From: Chaetoderma sp. LZ-2023a
Lineage: Eukaryota; Mollusca; Caudofoveata; Chaetodermatida; Chaetodermatidae
Assembly: GCA_034401795.1 (NCBI GenBank)
Contig: CM067367.1
Coordinates: 30,573,337-30,637,336 of the forward strand
Direction: 5' to 3'
DNA: 64,000 bases
The notes beneath the pieces are model-generated. The model searched no databases and was not told where the DNA came from. It saw only the letters and a list, made by a program, of their open reading frames with translations. Both the position numbers and the translations under genes were made by a program. Of the stretch, positions 53,791-64,000 are shown one piece after another; the first letter of the stretch is position 1, and each line of letters opens with the position of its first letter.

Positions 53791-54563
53791 CGATTGACCA
53801 GCACACTGACCAACTGACTGTGTGGATGGCTGACTTAGCTACGAATGAATCTGTAAGACTCGTGTATGTGTGACCTACAGGCAAAACGTGAATAGACGAC
53901 CTATATCCTACATTTTCAATCCCCAATGCATAGAATAGGGCTATGGAACTGGCGTAGATGTGTACAATATCATGTAAAATTACTGAAATCACCTGGACTT
54001 TAAAACAGTCCGCCAGCGTATTACAATTGTACCATAATAACAAGTACGGCACGATATGGCGCATTGGCACAGGGGTGAATGCCCCTTGACGGGATTGTTT
54101 TCCGCTTCCAATCGCGTAAATATTGTTGAACTTTCATATTTTGGCGCACAAATATCTTCATATGGTTCACTAGCTCGCTGTCACCAAGAAGTTGATACAC
54201 GAGAACATGCTAAAACACGCGAGTAGGGGAAAGAAAAATATGTGGCGTAACATTCGCAAACTCCTCACTGTCATGAGAGATTTGTTTACGGGTTGTGACC
54301 CACTTGCGACTGGGGAAGCCCTTCATCTTATTGAATGGGTGTTCCACCATTTCACGAGGCACAACCTACACATTTTAAATAAAACTCATCCATGTTGCAT
54401 AGTTTTTATGCACAATTCAATTTCAATGGTAGTGCGCTCAACATAGAAAATCATTTCATATTCCATTAGATTGCATGAAAATATGCGCGAAATATGCCTG
54501 GAATATTGTAAGTTTGCTATTATTTTTTATTTAAGACTACTTGGTGTGACATAGTACCTTTAA

Positions 54564-55826
54564 GTTTAATTATCAATGGACGAATCCAGTTTTAGCTATT
54601 CCCTCCATCTCTAGCTAAGCTCCACCCACGCTTTGCCCATGGTGGGATCAATCGATCTCTGCACTCCCTGAATCTCGATTCCCCAAAAGCGATACAGGTA
54701 AAGTTGTTGAATATTTTGAAATTAATTTGACTGGGTGCTGTTGCATAGGCAGCGACAGCACCAAGTTAAATTAGTTTTAAAATATTCACCAGAATGTTTG
54801 TTAAATATTGAAGGCTAAAATTTGTACAACTTGAGGGACTATTAAGTGTTTATGATGGATTAAATCATTTCATTCATGACATAATTGATTATGATGTCAG
54901 CCTATATGTGACATAGTTGATTATGATGTTATATGATTTGACAGAGAACCTGGGTTCCTCCATTATCAATGCATTTTTGGGAAAAATTAAAAAACGGTGA
55001 CATTTAAATAGAATGCTTCAATAAAAGTACCTATTGTAAATATGGTGACTATATGTGACATTGTGAATCTATATGTGGCTCATGATGAGTTGAAAGCAGA
55101 TGTCTACAGCTCACTGGTCAGATTTAAAATGCGTTTAACCCTTTAATGGTCAAATTTGGTCAAGAAAGATTGATTTCTTGAAAACTGACGACTTAAAATG
55201 ATTGGAGCCAGACATTTCAGTGGTAACTTGCAAAAATAACCATCTCTGTAAATGGACATTCCTCAGGACAGAGGTCAGTTTTGGTGGGCTTGAAGGTTAT
55301 AGGGCTAAATACATCTTACATGTAAGTAGCCACAAGATCTCAGCGAGGACTTGAATGAATTGTGATAACTTTAAGTATTAATGGAGCTTTCAAGTTTTAG
55401 CTATGCCCCGCCCATCTCTATCTAACCTCCACTCACATATCACTCGTGTTGGGATCGATCGATCTCTGAACTTCCTGACTATCAATTTCCAGAAAACTAT
55501 ACAGGTAAGGTGTTGAATATTTTGAAACTAATTTGACTGGGTGCTGTTGCTGCCCATGGCAGGAACACCGTCCGGTCAAATTAGTTTCAAAATATTCAAC
55601 AGCATGTCTATTAAATGGTAGAGACATACAATTCGTACAAGGTGTCGGACTATTAATAGTTAAAAACGGGCCATATAGAATCATTTATAACATAATGATT
55701 ATGATGTCATCCCACACGCCGCTTAGCTGATTATAACGTCGTATGATGTCAGATTTTTAGATGGATACTCGGGTAAGGGGAAATGATTAACATGTACATA
55801 AACTGTCTTGCCTGTTTGCTGTCTAG
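54564..55826. other. FCSK intron 5, distal part with hairpin repeats
   Basis: Family-2 hairpins at about 54698-54795 (ATATTTTGAAATTAATTTGA ... CACCAAGTTAAATTAG) and 55513-55604 (GAATATTTTGAAACTAATTT ... TTTCAAAATATTCAAC), and a degenerate family-1 copy at 55138-55312. The sequence around the two hairpins (GATCGATCTCTG, ACAGGTAA) is also shared, so they mark a duplicated longer repeat. Confidence 0.7.
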
Positions 55827-55921
55827 AGTTGGAATGGAAGGAATGTGATGTACTCGCTGTAACTGTACCAGAAACCTTGCAGACATGCAGAAATCATGGC
55901 ATCTACAAAGTTGATGAGGAG
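55827..55921 (+). CDS. FCSK: L-fucose kinase, coding exon 6
   Basis: GTCTAG|AGTTGG to GAGGAG|GTAAAT, 95 nt. With the carried base it reads KLEWKECDVLAVTVPETLQT, then CRNHGIYKVDEE. The N-H-G-[VI]-Y segment is conserved in fucokinases and precedes the D-I-x-Y-R block of exon 7. Confidence 0.9.
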
Positions 55922-56305
55922 GTAAATAAAAATACTGTTTCCGAGGTGCTAAAATTTGGACAGCAACAGGCCCCACTCCCCCAGTCACATTAGTCTCAAA
56001 ATATTCAACAGGTTACATGCATAGTGCCTTTGAAATAAATTTAGGTTCTAGGAATTGAATTGAGGTTTCAGTTTCAAATCAATTCTAACACATGTAAAAA
56101 AGTCGGCGGAGTTTAGGTAGAAATGGGCATGTCATAGCCAAATCCCTCCATCGATTAGGTATGGGTACAGTGTTAAAGTTTTTCAAAAGTCCCAAGCATC
56201 TAGCTAATATTGTTTTCAAAATGAAATTGATTGTGAGGGTACTGAACACCATATCATGATAATTGAGTAATGGTCATTCATATCAAAATCTTATTACATT
56301 TTCAG

Positions 56306-56386
56306 GGTTTTGTGCAAGATATTTTTTACCGTGCCGATGTTGACACTATCGAGTCCTGTCAGTTATCAATGGGTGGATACGCCGTG
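56306..56386 (+). CDS. FCSK: L-fucose kinase, coding exon 7
   Basis: ATTTTCAG|GGTTTT to GCCGTG|GTGAGT, 27 codons, phase 0: GFVQDIFYRADVDTIESCQL, then SMGGYAV. Continues from exon 6 with G-x-V-x-D-I-[FY]-Y, as in the family. Confidence 0.9.
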
Positions 56387-57737
56387 GTGAGTCAGATAAC
56401 GGTAGTTTGAATACACAGGAAAACCTGCTCAAGAGACACTCACCCCCACCCCCCGCCTTTTCGAGCCAAGAGATGGTGATTTTTTAACCCTTAATCTAGG
56501 CAAAAAATGCCTTTTGCAGTGTTATTAATAAATGTGTATTTGCAGCCCAAGAGACAATTATTTTGACAATTTATCCCTGAAATGATTGGCTCAATAATTG
56601 AGTCAGTCATGTCAGTGATAAATTAAAAAAATATTCTTTTCTTAGTCTGCAAATGGGCATGTTCAGTTTTCTTGAACACATTTGAGACTGAAATGGTTAG
56701 CCAGTCTACCTGACCAGCGTTAATGCATGGCCATCATTTTGCAATAAGAGATGTCACTTTTGGCAAATAACATAGATTAAGTGTCAGCCTTTAATCACCC
56801 CCCCCCCCCCCCCCCTTTCTGCATCAAAAGATTAAAAATATTATACAGAGACAGTCATTCCGGTAGGAAATTAAAAAATTTCTCCTTGACCAGCAAATGG
56901 AGTCACGAGACAAAAATCTTAATTTCTTTATAGGATTAATATTTTAGTTTAAGTTTATGTGGGCATAGAATTCCAGTTCAACACATTTAATCTAGTTATG
57001 TACAAGCTCTTCTAAGAGGGCAATAAATTTCCTACATGTACATGTACATGTATATGTTTTCAAATTGCTTTTAGAACTCATGCACCGATTCATTTTAAAG
57101 TTGTGAGGTTAATGTCTCTTAATTAGACTTCATTTGGCAGAGTGATCTCCCCTGAAATGGTTTAGTTTCTAGAGCTTATAACTTGATGTATGCATGGGTT
57201 CACTTCAACTTTGATACATGGTTTCCTCACACTAAATTGAAATTCTGCCACATCTGTATATATTTGGTAGAGTTATCTCCCATGAAGAACACCATTCATC
57301 AAACGTCAACGTTATGATATATAACTCTTTACCCCTTTAATGGTCCGGATTTGGGAAAAAATTAAAATTTTTGCTTAAAGAATGACCATTCAAAGTCTAA
57401 GAGAATAATTATTATCTTCAAGTATAATATCTAATCTTGCTGACATTCTTAAGGGAGTACAATTGCTAAGATTCAAGAATCATTGTTTAACCATTCACCG
57501 GTCAAGATTGGTTCGGAAAACCAATTTAACCGTGTGAATCAGCATTTGCAGGCTAAGAGAAAAGAATTTTTGACAATTTACCATTGGAATTATTTACTGG
57601 CTCAGTTATCAAGCTGGTCATTCCATGGCTGGCTTGACCATTAAATGCTTAATATATCTGGGTTGGGGGAGGGGAGTGTGGGCGGTTGTGGCGAGGGATA
57701 TGTTACTGGTCACTGGTGTTTTATTGACTATTCGCAG
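56387..57737. other. FCSK intron 7 with degenerate MITEs
   Basis: Degenerate family-1 copies at about 56484-56700 and 57490-57655, and a half copy at ~57330. Poly-C run at 56798-56815. No exon is missing between exons 7 and 8. Confidence 0.7.
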
Positions 57738-57857
57738 GTATGTGGGATTGTCTACTTCAGCTTCACTGTGTCTCAGAGATTGCTGTCATTTCATGTCAAG
57801 CCGCCACTCGATGCCTGCACATATATGGGACTTGATAGTGGAGAGTCGCCGCTACAG
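57738..57857 (+). CDS. FCSK: L-fucose kinase, coding exon 8
   Basis: ATTCGCAG|GTATGT to CTACAG|GTAGAA, 40 codons, phase 0: VCGIVYFSFTVSQRLLSFHV, then KPPLDACTYMGLDSGESPLQ. The PPLDACTY-x-GLDSG motif is close to invariant in animal fucokinases and is the strongest single identifier in this gene. Confidence 0.95.
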
Positions 57858-58190
57858 GTAGAAATCTAATAATCATTTGTTCATTTGTCTATTAATACAG
57901 GAATTATATGCAGATTATCTGAATGGAGAAATTAAAGTGGCCAGAATATTGGTTCTTTAAGAGATGGGTCATTTGATATAAAATATCTGTTTTCACTTGA
58001 TGATAACTCCACTTATACAGAAATAATTTAATGATTTCAGGATCTGGTTCTCCAGAATAATATTCACGTGGTATAAGAACAACTTAAGCAAAAAATTATT
58101 CCTGTCTCAATTTAAGCAGAAAAATATGCCTGTATATCAATGACATTAATGTTTGTTGTTATGTATAACGAGCATTTTCTATCTTTTCAG

Positions 58191-58365
58191 CTGTCATTTT
58201 TCTTTGATATGATGCTAGCCATGGCAACACACATCACGCGAGAGGCGTTTGTGGCAGGGGAGAGAGGTGGCACTTTTGGTTTGCCTAGTACGCAAGATCA
58301 GTCGCTGATGCGAATAGCACGTCGTGTGCTCTGGAGTGAATTACATGGTTTCAAAATAAAAGCAA
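58191..58365 (+). CDS. FCSK: L-fucose kinase, coding exon 9
   Basis: TCTTTTCAG|CTGTCA to AAGCAA|GTAAGT, 58 codons plus one base: LSFFFDMMLAMATHITREAF, VAGERGG, then RRVLWSELHGFKIKA. It follows exon 8 directly (Q|LSFFFD). The remaining fucokinase domain and the GHMP kinase domain must lie beyond 64,000, because no further exon was seen before DIRS copy D or within the window. Confidence 0.93.
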
Positions 58366-58430
58366 GTAAGTTTTAGTATAAAAAAATTTAGTTTTAGCTT
58401 TAGGCACATTCTCTTCATCATCGCGATCAC
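58366..58430. other. Start of FCSK intron 9
   Basis: Short noncoding stretch after the exon 9 donor; no repeat recognised. Confidence 0.5.
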
Positions 58431-59310
58431 AATATTTCCATCCATTCATCTGGTCTTGTCAATGCAACTCCTCCTAGAGGTCTCAATGGATTAACTTAGA
58501 ATTTCGTCCACATTATCAGTATCATGTGCAGATGTGCATGCGCTTCTTTCGCGGCCAAAAACTCTTTCATTACAGAGTATCCCCCTTTAAATATCTTAAA
58601 GCTGATACATAAACTGCATTGCCAATCATTTCTTGTCAACACAACTCCTCCTACAGTTTAGCTCTGATTCGTTTGAAACTTGGTAAGTGTTATCATTACC
58701 ATGTGAAGGTGTGCATGTGCTATCCGTATACCTGTATGTCCATCTGTCTGTCCAAAATGTATGTATGTCTGTCTGTCAGTCCATCCATCTCCAATCATTT
58801 CTTGTTAACGCAACTCCTAGATGTCTCAATGGATTAACTTTAAATTTCATCCACATTATCAGTATCATGTGCAGATGTGCATGTTCTTTTTTCGTGGCCA
58901 AAAGGTTGTTCCTTACATAGTTATCACCCTTTAAATATCTTAAAGGCGATACATAAACTGCATTGCCAATCATTTCTTGTCAACGCAACTCCTCCTACAG
59001 TTTAGCTGCAATTCTTTTGAAACTTGGTAATTGTTATCATTAGGACATGAAGATGTGCATGTGCTATCCGTATACTTGTACATCCATCCGTCTGTCCCAA
59101 ATGTATGTTCGTCTGTCGGTCCATCCTTGTCAACGCAACTCCTCCTATAGTTTAGTTACAATTTGTTTGAAACATGGTAAATGTAGTCATTACCATCTGA
59201 AGATGTGCATGTGCCTTTTTATTATTCATTGCAGAGTTATCCCCATTTAAATACCTTTAAGGCGATACATGAACTGCAGTACCAATCATTTATTGTCAAC
59301 ACAACTACAA
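58431..59310. repeat. Tandem array of ~170-bp units, about 5-6 copies
   Basis: The word TTGTCAACRCAACTCCTCCTA recurs in varied form near 58457, 58634, 58799, 58978, 59128 and 59293. Units alternate between a GTCTCAATGGATTAACTT type and a TTTAGCT...TTTGAAACTTGG type, a two-unit period of about 340 bp. CTGTCTGTCC runs sit in the second type. Small frames here are by-products. Confidence 0.8.
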
Positions 59311-59603
59311 TTTAGCTGTTTTCACATCAAGAGTATACTTACCTCCCTAATACTTTTGATATTGCTAAATATTGGCGTTCACTCAATAAACACTCAGATT
59401 AAAAACAGTTAGGTGCCCCTACTGGGCAGGTAGACAGAGGGTAATCCGGCGGATGCCAGCCCCACCACCGCGCATGCGCCGACTACTACTTCCTCTTTGC
59501 TAATTTATTGGCAGAGGGTTCACATGCTTTTTGTGCTTGTGCAAAGTTTTCACTCGTTCTGGGCTTGTTTAGTCTTGTTGTGTGAGAGTATATCACCTGG
59601 ATT

Positions 59604-59654
59604 ATGTCTGAGAGAGCTACTTCGCCGGAGGAAGGCGCAGGATCCTTATATCAG
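59604..59654 (+). CDS. DIRS copy D ORF1, putative first exon
   Basis: MSERATSPEEGAGSLYQ, 51 nt, donor CAG|GTGATT. The matching acceptor is missing in this copy: the TTTCAGAGACCTGG stretch of copy C is replaced by GTGTCCTGTGTCCTGTG. Confidence 0.5.
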
Positions 59655-60470
59655 GTGATTTCAAATATATTCTAGCGAGTTTTTCCCGTTGTAATGTGTT
59701 TCCGGGACTCGCGCTTACCGTGATAGGTGCCTTGTTTAGTTGGTTTATTTCAACTAGGTGCTATATAATGCTAATCTCTCTTTGTGTTTATGTCCACAGG
59801 TCTAGGTGAGGATATGTAATGGACATCACAGCATCAGAGAGTTTGTTTTTCTCCACCTTGGTTCCATTTCCTACTAATACTGTTAGGTTATAAAGTATAA
59901 AGGTCTTCTCACTTTGCCCTCTTGATCCAATTCCTTCCCCTAAGGTGGAGAGAGTTAAGAGGCGTGGTCTTGGTGGAGTGATACAGTGCATCAGGCGGAT
60001 GGTTTGTCTATACCAGGTATCAGGTATCTAACTAATGATATGAGGTGATGTTAATTATTTGAAAAAATAATGACTGTATTTACCATTGTTATCATTGTGT
60101 ATCTGATGGTGTGTAGTCTGAATATCCAAGTGAGGACGTTATGTTAGGAGTACAATTCGTTCTTGCACTTAGATGCTTGTTGCGGACCGATTTAATTTCT
60201 GTCATGGGATTGATGACGTCATAATCAGCCTTGCTCTTTATTTACATTTAAAGTTTTGTCCAACGCTGGTTTTCTTATGGTTACTGATCTTTATGATCTT
60301 TTCCCTCTCTTTAGTTGGTTTTGAGTTTTTCTAACCTTGACTAACTTGCTCATTGTCCTCGTCCTGTGTCCTGTGTCCTGTGGCCGATTCCTAAAGGATC
60401 GTTTCGTCCCCCACTTATGCTTTAGCTGTAGTCCCTGTGGACCACTGCTTAAGTGTGAGGTCTGTAAGCA

Positions 60471-62280
60471 ATGGGGGGGGGGGGGGGCGAGCTAATGTCT
60501 GAGTTTCTGTGTTTACAGGCTAAGGACAAGGTGGTGGAGGAGGAGAGGAAGCAGAAGAGAGAGGGTGTCAGTAAAAAGGGTAAGAGGAAGGCCTCGTCCG
60601 CGGTGGATATGGAGGCCTTCCGGTCCGAAATGTTGGGAGAGCTGAAGAGGACGATAAAGGATTTGGTCCCAGAGTTGCTTCGTAGCATGCTTCCTGGACC
60701 AGATCCTTCGTTGTCCTCGGCGTCTGCTTCAGAGCAGGTGATCCCCACCTCTGAGTCACTTTTCCATAGGTCGGTTACGTTGTTCGACGACTCAGAGGTG
60801 GCCCCATTAGTGGGGGCGATCCACGACCCTGGCAGCAGGCTTGGTGCCGCGCCGAGGGGCCCTGGACGGCTGTCGCAGGAACCCGGGGGCTGCTTATCGG
60901 TCCAGGGGGATCCGCACGCCGCGGGTGCCAGTACCTCCTATGGCACCTTCCCTGGCCAGTCCGGGTTAGCTCTATTTGCTGACCCGGAGTCTAATCTTTC
61001 TGGCCAGGAGGAAGAGGATTTCCTGCTAGGGTCGCCGTCTGGGGACGTGACCATGGAGTACGACGTCTGTGCACCCCTCGCGGGGGATGCGGGCGACGTA
61101 TTCCATGGATCTACTCACGCAGGAGTAGAATTCACGGTCCAGAAGGTGGCCCTGGGCGGTGCTGATGGCCAGGGTTACCGCATACCTCGGCTTGCCGAGC
61201 GTGTCGCTGGTGCTGGCCGGGACCGTGGTGGGGCGGCGTCTGCCCCGCGCTCTACCACGGCGCCTGCTCCTGGTCAAGCCAGGGAGTTTAGCATGCCTGT
61301 TCTTTCGGGCCCGCATGCTTTCCCTGGCTTGCCAGGGGTATCAGCATATCCGCCGTCAAGCTCTGCTGCGTGCGCTCAGGAGGAAGGCGAAGGCCCCCGT
61401 CTTGTAGAGCGCTCGCAGCTAGCCACGGAGGAGGATTGGTCGGACGCTTGCCAATGGCTGGTAAGTGTTCAGCCAGATCTGCCCGTGGAGCAGCCGGCTA
61501 GCCAGCGTGACCACAGGCCGTGGTTAGCTGGTAAGGCTACTGCTAATGCCATGCCATCTCTGCCGCTGGCTGAACATGTCGTTGACATGTTCGAGGCGGC
61601 GGAGTCGTCCATTAAGGCGAATGGGCGTCTCGCGAAGACCCCTCGCGAGGTGGCCAGGCATTGCCGCATCATGCCCCTGGACTACCAGCGGTACGGTGTG
61701 GTACCCAAGCCGAGCGTGGATGACCGCGCGGCTTTGGGTGAAGATGCGCGGCCAGGCGCCCGTTCTGACACGGGTGTTCTGTGTTCGAACGCGTTGCGTT
61801 CGGCAAATACCGTGATGCGTGATGCGGAGGAGAGTGGGAGGGCGTCGATTGCTGCTCTGTCCCACGTCTCCCAGCTGTTACAAGGGGTGGTAACAGCATC
61901 CGCATCGCGCCAGCAGAGCCCGGCCACAGTCCAGAGAGCCATCCAGGATGGTATCAACCTGGCTCTCGACTGCATGACGCGGGGCGGTGACCAGGAGTGT
62001 CCGGGCGAGATGCACGTTTGCCTTGGACAATCTGTGCCCGTCCCAGGACCTGTACAATAGGCTACTGCGTACGCCTATGACAGGTCCTGGTCTCTTTGGA
62101 GGTGAGGGATGCAGGCACCTCCAGGAGACGGTGACCCTGGTCAATAACCAGAGGGCGCTGCGCGAGCAGTTTGAAGTGCTCCGCCGTGCGAGCGTTCGCG
62201 CCGCACCCCCTACGTATCGTCCCCTGCAGGCTCGAGGTGGAGGTGGCCAAGTCAGAGGCCACCCGCCATCGCAGCGTCGG
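60471..62280 (+). pseudogene. DIRS copy D ORF1, frameshifted
   Basis: An ATG at 60471 sits directly before a 15-G run and opens the ORF1 frame (MGGGGGELMSEFLCLQ) through to ~61980. There an extra G in ACGCGGGGCGG breaks it. The remaining C-terminal part reads in the next frame (VRARCTFALDNLCPSQDLYN). The upstream Cys cluster (SCGRFLKDRF-like, CSPCG, CEVCKQW) is in another frame across the G run. Confidence 0.82.
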
Positions 62281-62471
62281 CCTAGGCCGCGTGCGCTTTG
62301 GCCAGCAGTGAGGGGGGCCGCAGGCTCCCCAGGGGCAGCCAGCCAGGCAGTGGTGCTGGGCGTGGCGCGCGGGGATCTGGTCGTGGTAATCGTGCCTGAT
62401 GGGCCGATTGCCACGGTGAGAACCACTCTGGTGTTTCTGGCGGAGGAGACAGTGCTGCTCTTGCACTCCTT

Positions 62472-64000
62472 ATGTCCACCTCTCTCCCTAGGTGGACCGG
62501 TGGGAGGCCGGCTGGCCGCCCACATGCAAGAGTGGGAACGGTTGACTCAGGACCGTTTAGTCTTGCGATGGCTTTCAGTCGGGTATCATCCCGATTGGAT
62601 GACAGGCCCGCCGTCGCGACTGTCTCTCGTGCCGATCTGGATCAGAGGTTGTGTATCGAGGAGGAGATAACTTCCTTCATACAAAAAGGAGCTATTCAGC
62701 CGGCACAAAGGTGTCCGGGCTTCTATTCAACCGTGTTCTTAGTAACAAAAAACACCGGAGGGTGGAGACCAATTCTCAACCTCAAGCCATTGAACAAGTT
62801 CATAGAGACGCCCAGTTTCAAGATGGAGACTGTGCGCTCGGTGTTGGCGGGGTTAGAGAGGGGAATGTGGACAGCGTCGATAGATTTGAAGGATGCTTAT
62901 TTCCACATCCCCATAGCCAGGAGTTTCCGTCGCTTCCTGAGATTTGCATTCCAGGGCAGACAGTGGGAATTCAGGGTGTTACCCTTCGGAATTTCCATGG
63001 CTCCTCGGGTTTTCACCCGTGTGGTTCTTGCGATCACCGCATACCTCCGCAGGAGAAGCATAGCAGTCCACACGTACATAGACGACTGGCTGTTAAAAGC
63101 ACACACCCAGGAAAGGTTAGCGGCCAATCTGGAGATTGTTTTGAAGACTCTCACAGACTTGGGCTGGATAATCTATTTCCAAAAATCAGAGCTGACTCCA
63201 TCCCAGAAGTTTGTTTACCTGGGGATGTTCTTCGATCTAGAGACAGGATATGTTTATCCTACTCAGGAGAGAGTTCAGAAACTCATCTCAGTAATTCAGT
63301 CAGTGTGCGACAGTCGTCATGTCCTGGCACGGGTTTACTTGAGAATGCTGGGGTTGATGGTTTCATTGGAACCAGTCATTCCTCAGGCCGCCTTACGCAG
63401 GCGGCCGATCCAGTTATTTCTCATGACACAATGGACCCAGAGTACAGGTTCGCTGGACTCGAATGTGTCAGTGTTGGCGCCTCTGATTCATCACCTGCAA
63501 TGGTGGTTGGACACAGAGAATCTCTTGGTGGGGGTTATGCTGACCCCTCCCCACCCTCAGGTGACTGTGTATACAGATGCATCGATGGAGGGGTGGGGGG
63601 CTTGCCTGGAGGAATCCACAATATCAGGGCTTTGGAATCTGGAACAGTCAAAAGAACATTAAAAGATACTCGAGCTAAGAGCAGTAGTCCTGGGCGTGGA
63701 ACATTTCTTACAGAAAGTTCAGGGCAAGATTGTTCTTATTCGTTCAGACAACTCAACAGTTGTGACTTACATAAACCGCCAGGGTGGAACGAAGTCGCCC
63801 AGTCTCTGTATGATGACATGGAGACTGCTTTGTTGGTGCCTGGATCACAGGATTACCTTGAAAGCAGTTCATAATCCGGGAAGGTTGAATCTGCTAGCAG
63901 ACTCATTGAGCCGAAGGATGAGTGTTTTACCGACGGAATGGCAACTAAATCAATGTGTGGCGGATTGTCTGTTCGACCATTGGGGGAAACCCAACATCGA
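62472..64000 (+). pseudogene. DIRS copy D RT-RNase H ORF, broken and cut by window end
   Basis: A 22-nt deletion near 62640 (CTGGATCAGAGG for CTGGACTCCC...) shifts the frame before RT. The RT domain itself is open (GFYSTVFLVTKNTGGWRPIL, DLKDAYFHIPI, YIDDWLL). A TAA at 63660-63662, in GAACATTAAAAGATAC, ends it within RNase H just before the LELRAV block. The overlapping YR frame is open from 62651 to 63874, where an ATAA change stops it. This copy cannot make a complete RT or a long YR-frame product. Confidence 0.85.

Larger units (their letters stand above)
50334..54559. mobile_element. Candidate TTAA-flanked DNA element carrying the minisatellite
   Basis: The left end AGCTGCTATGTCACAGT follows TTAA (50330-50333). 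The right end, reverse complement AGGTACTATGTCACACC, precedes TTAA (54560-54563). The ~15-bp inverted ends plus TTAA on both sides suggest one 4.2-kb non-autonomous element in FCSK intron 5. The interior has no recognisable transposase; a small frame at 54192-54446 shows no motif. The two ends could also belong to separate solo copies. Confidence 0.4.
59319..64000 (+). mobile_element. DIRS-type retrotransposon, copy D (3' part beyond window)
   Basis: Begins TTTTCACATCAAGAGTATAC in FCSK intron 9, sense. Left terminal repeat 59319 to ~59497, ORF1 region and RT follow. The sequence stops within the RNase H/Dam-like region at 64000. Closest to copy C by its MSER- first exon and its long G run. 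Several frame breaks show it is defective. Confidence 0.92.

Noticed and set aside
54192..54446. Possible small gene in the TTAA element
   Set aside because: An 84-codon frame without any recognised motif and no evidence of exon borders.

Overview
The window looks like nuclear DNA of an intron-rich marine invertebrate, probably a mollusc. It has spliceosomal exons, high repeat density, CR1-type LINEs (one with a 2A-like peptide), DIRS retrotransposons, hAT and MULE relics, and a repeat ending in AGGCCCTTGGGCCT of a kind I associate with molluscan genomes. The organism is an inference. No bacterial genes, CRISPR arrays or rRNA genes were seen.

The one host gene recognised is L-fucose kinase (FCSK) on the + strand, from 16,384 past the right end. 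Nine coding exons were built by hand at 16384-16474, 17016-17167, 27719-27769, 36783-36908, 50183-50255, 55827-55921, 56306-56386, 57738-57857 and 58191-58365. All have GT-AG borders and matching phases. Together they give 964 nt, 321 codons plus one base, of the N-terminal fucokinase/GDP-fucose-pyrophosphorylase-like domain. The GHMP-kinase half lies outside the window. Most of the gene's length is transposon-filled intron.

1-16,110 (upstream) is a graveyard of mobile elements. It holds a BED zinc-finger exon, an intact PHD-finger ORF1-like gene (- strand), a LINE ORF2 fragment, a broken CR1-type LINE (- strand), a ~160-bp tandem satellite, a broken MULE transposase, a hAT-type MITE with an 8-bp target duplication, and a LINE 5' half whose ORF starts with a 2A-like motif and a PHD finger.

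16,111-64,000 is the FCSK gene. Its introns carry four DIRS-type tyrosine-recombinase retrotransposons, all in the sense direction: A 18428-25476 in intron 2, B 27946-34992 in intron 3, C 42302-49162 in intron 4, D from 59319 in intron 9 and cut by the window end. A, B and C have the DIRS hallmarks: inverted terminal repeats with unlike tips, and an internal complementary region (ICR) that joins the complements of both tips. B has all three reading frames open (ORF1; RT-RNase H-Dam-like; tyrosine recombinase) and may be coding-competent. A has one frameshift in RT, C has an RT-YR fusion made by deletions, and D is broken. A/B and C/D form two subfamilies. ORF1 appears to begin in a separate 51-nt exon.

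The introns also hold a broken hAT (DUF659) transposase, many copies of two hairpin-forming MITE families, a 24-bp minisatellite of about 2.7 kb inside a candidate TTAA-flanked element, and several microsatellites.
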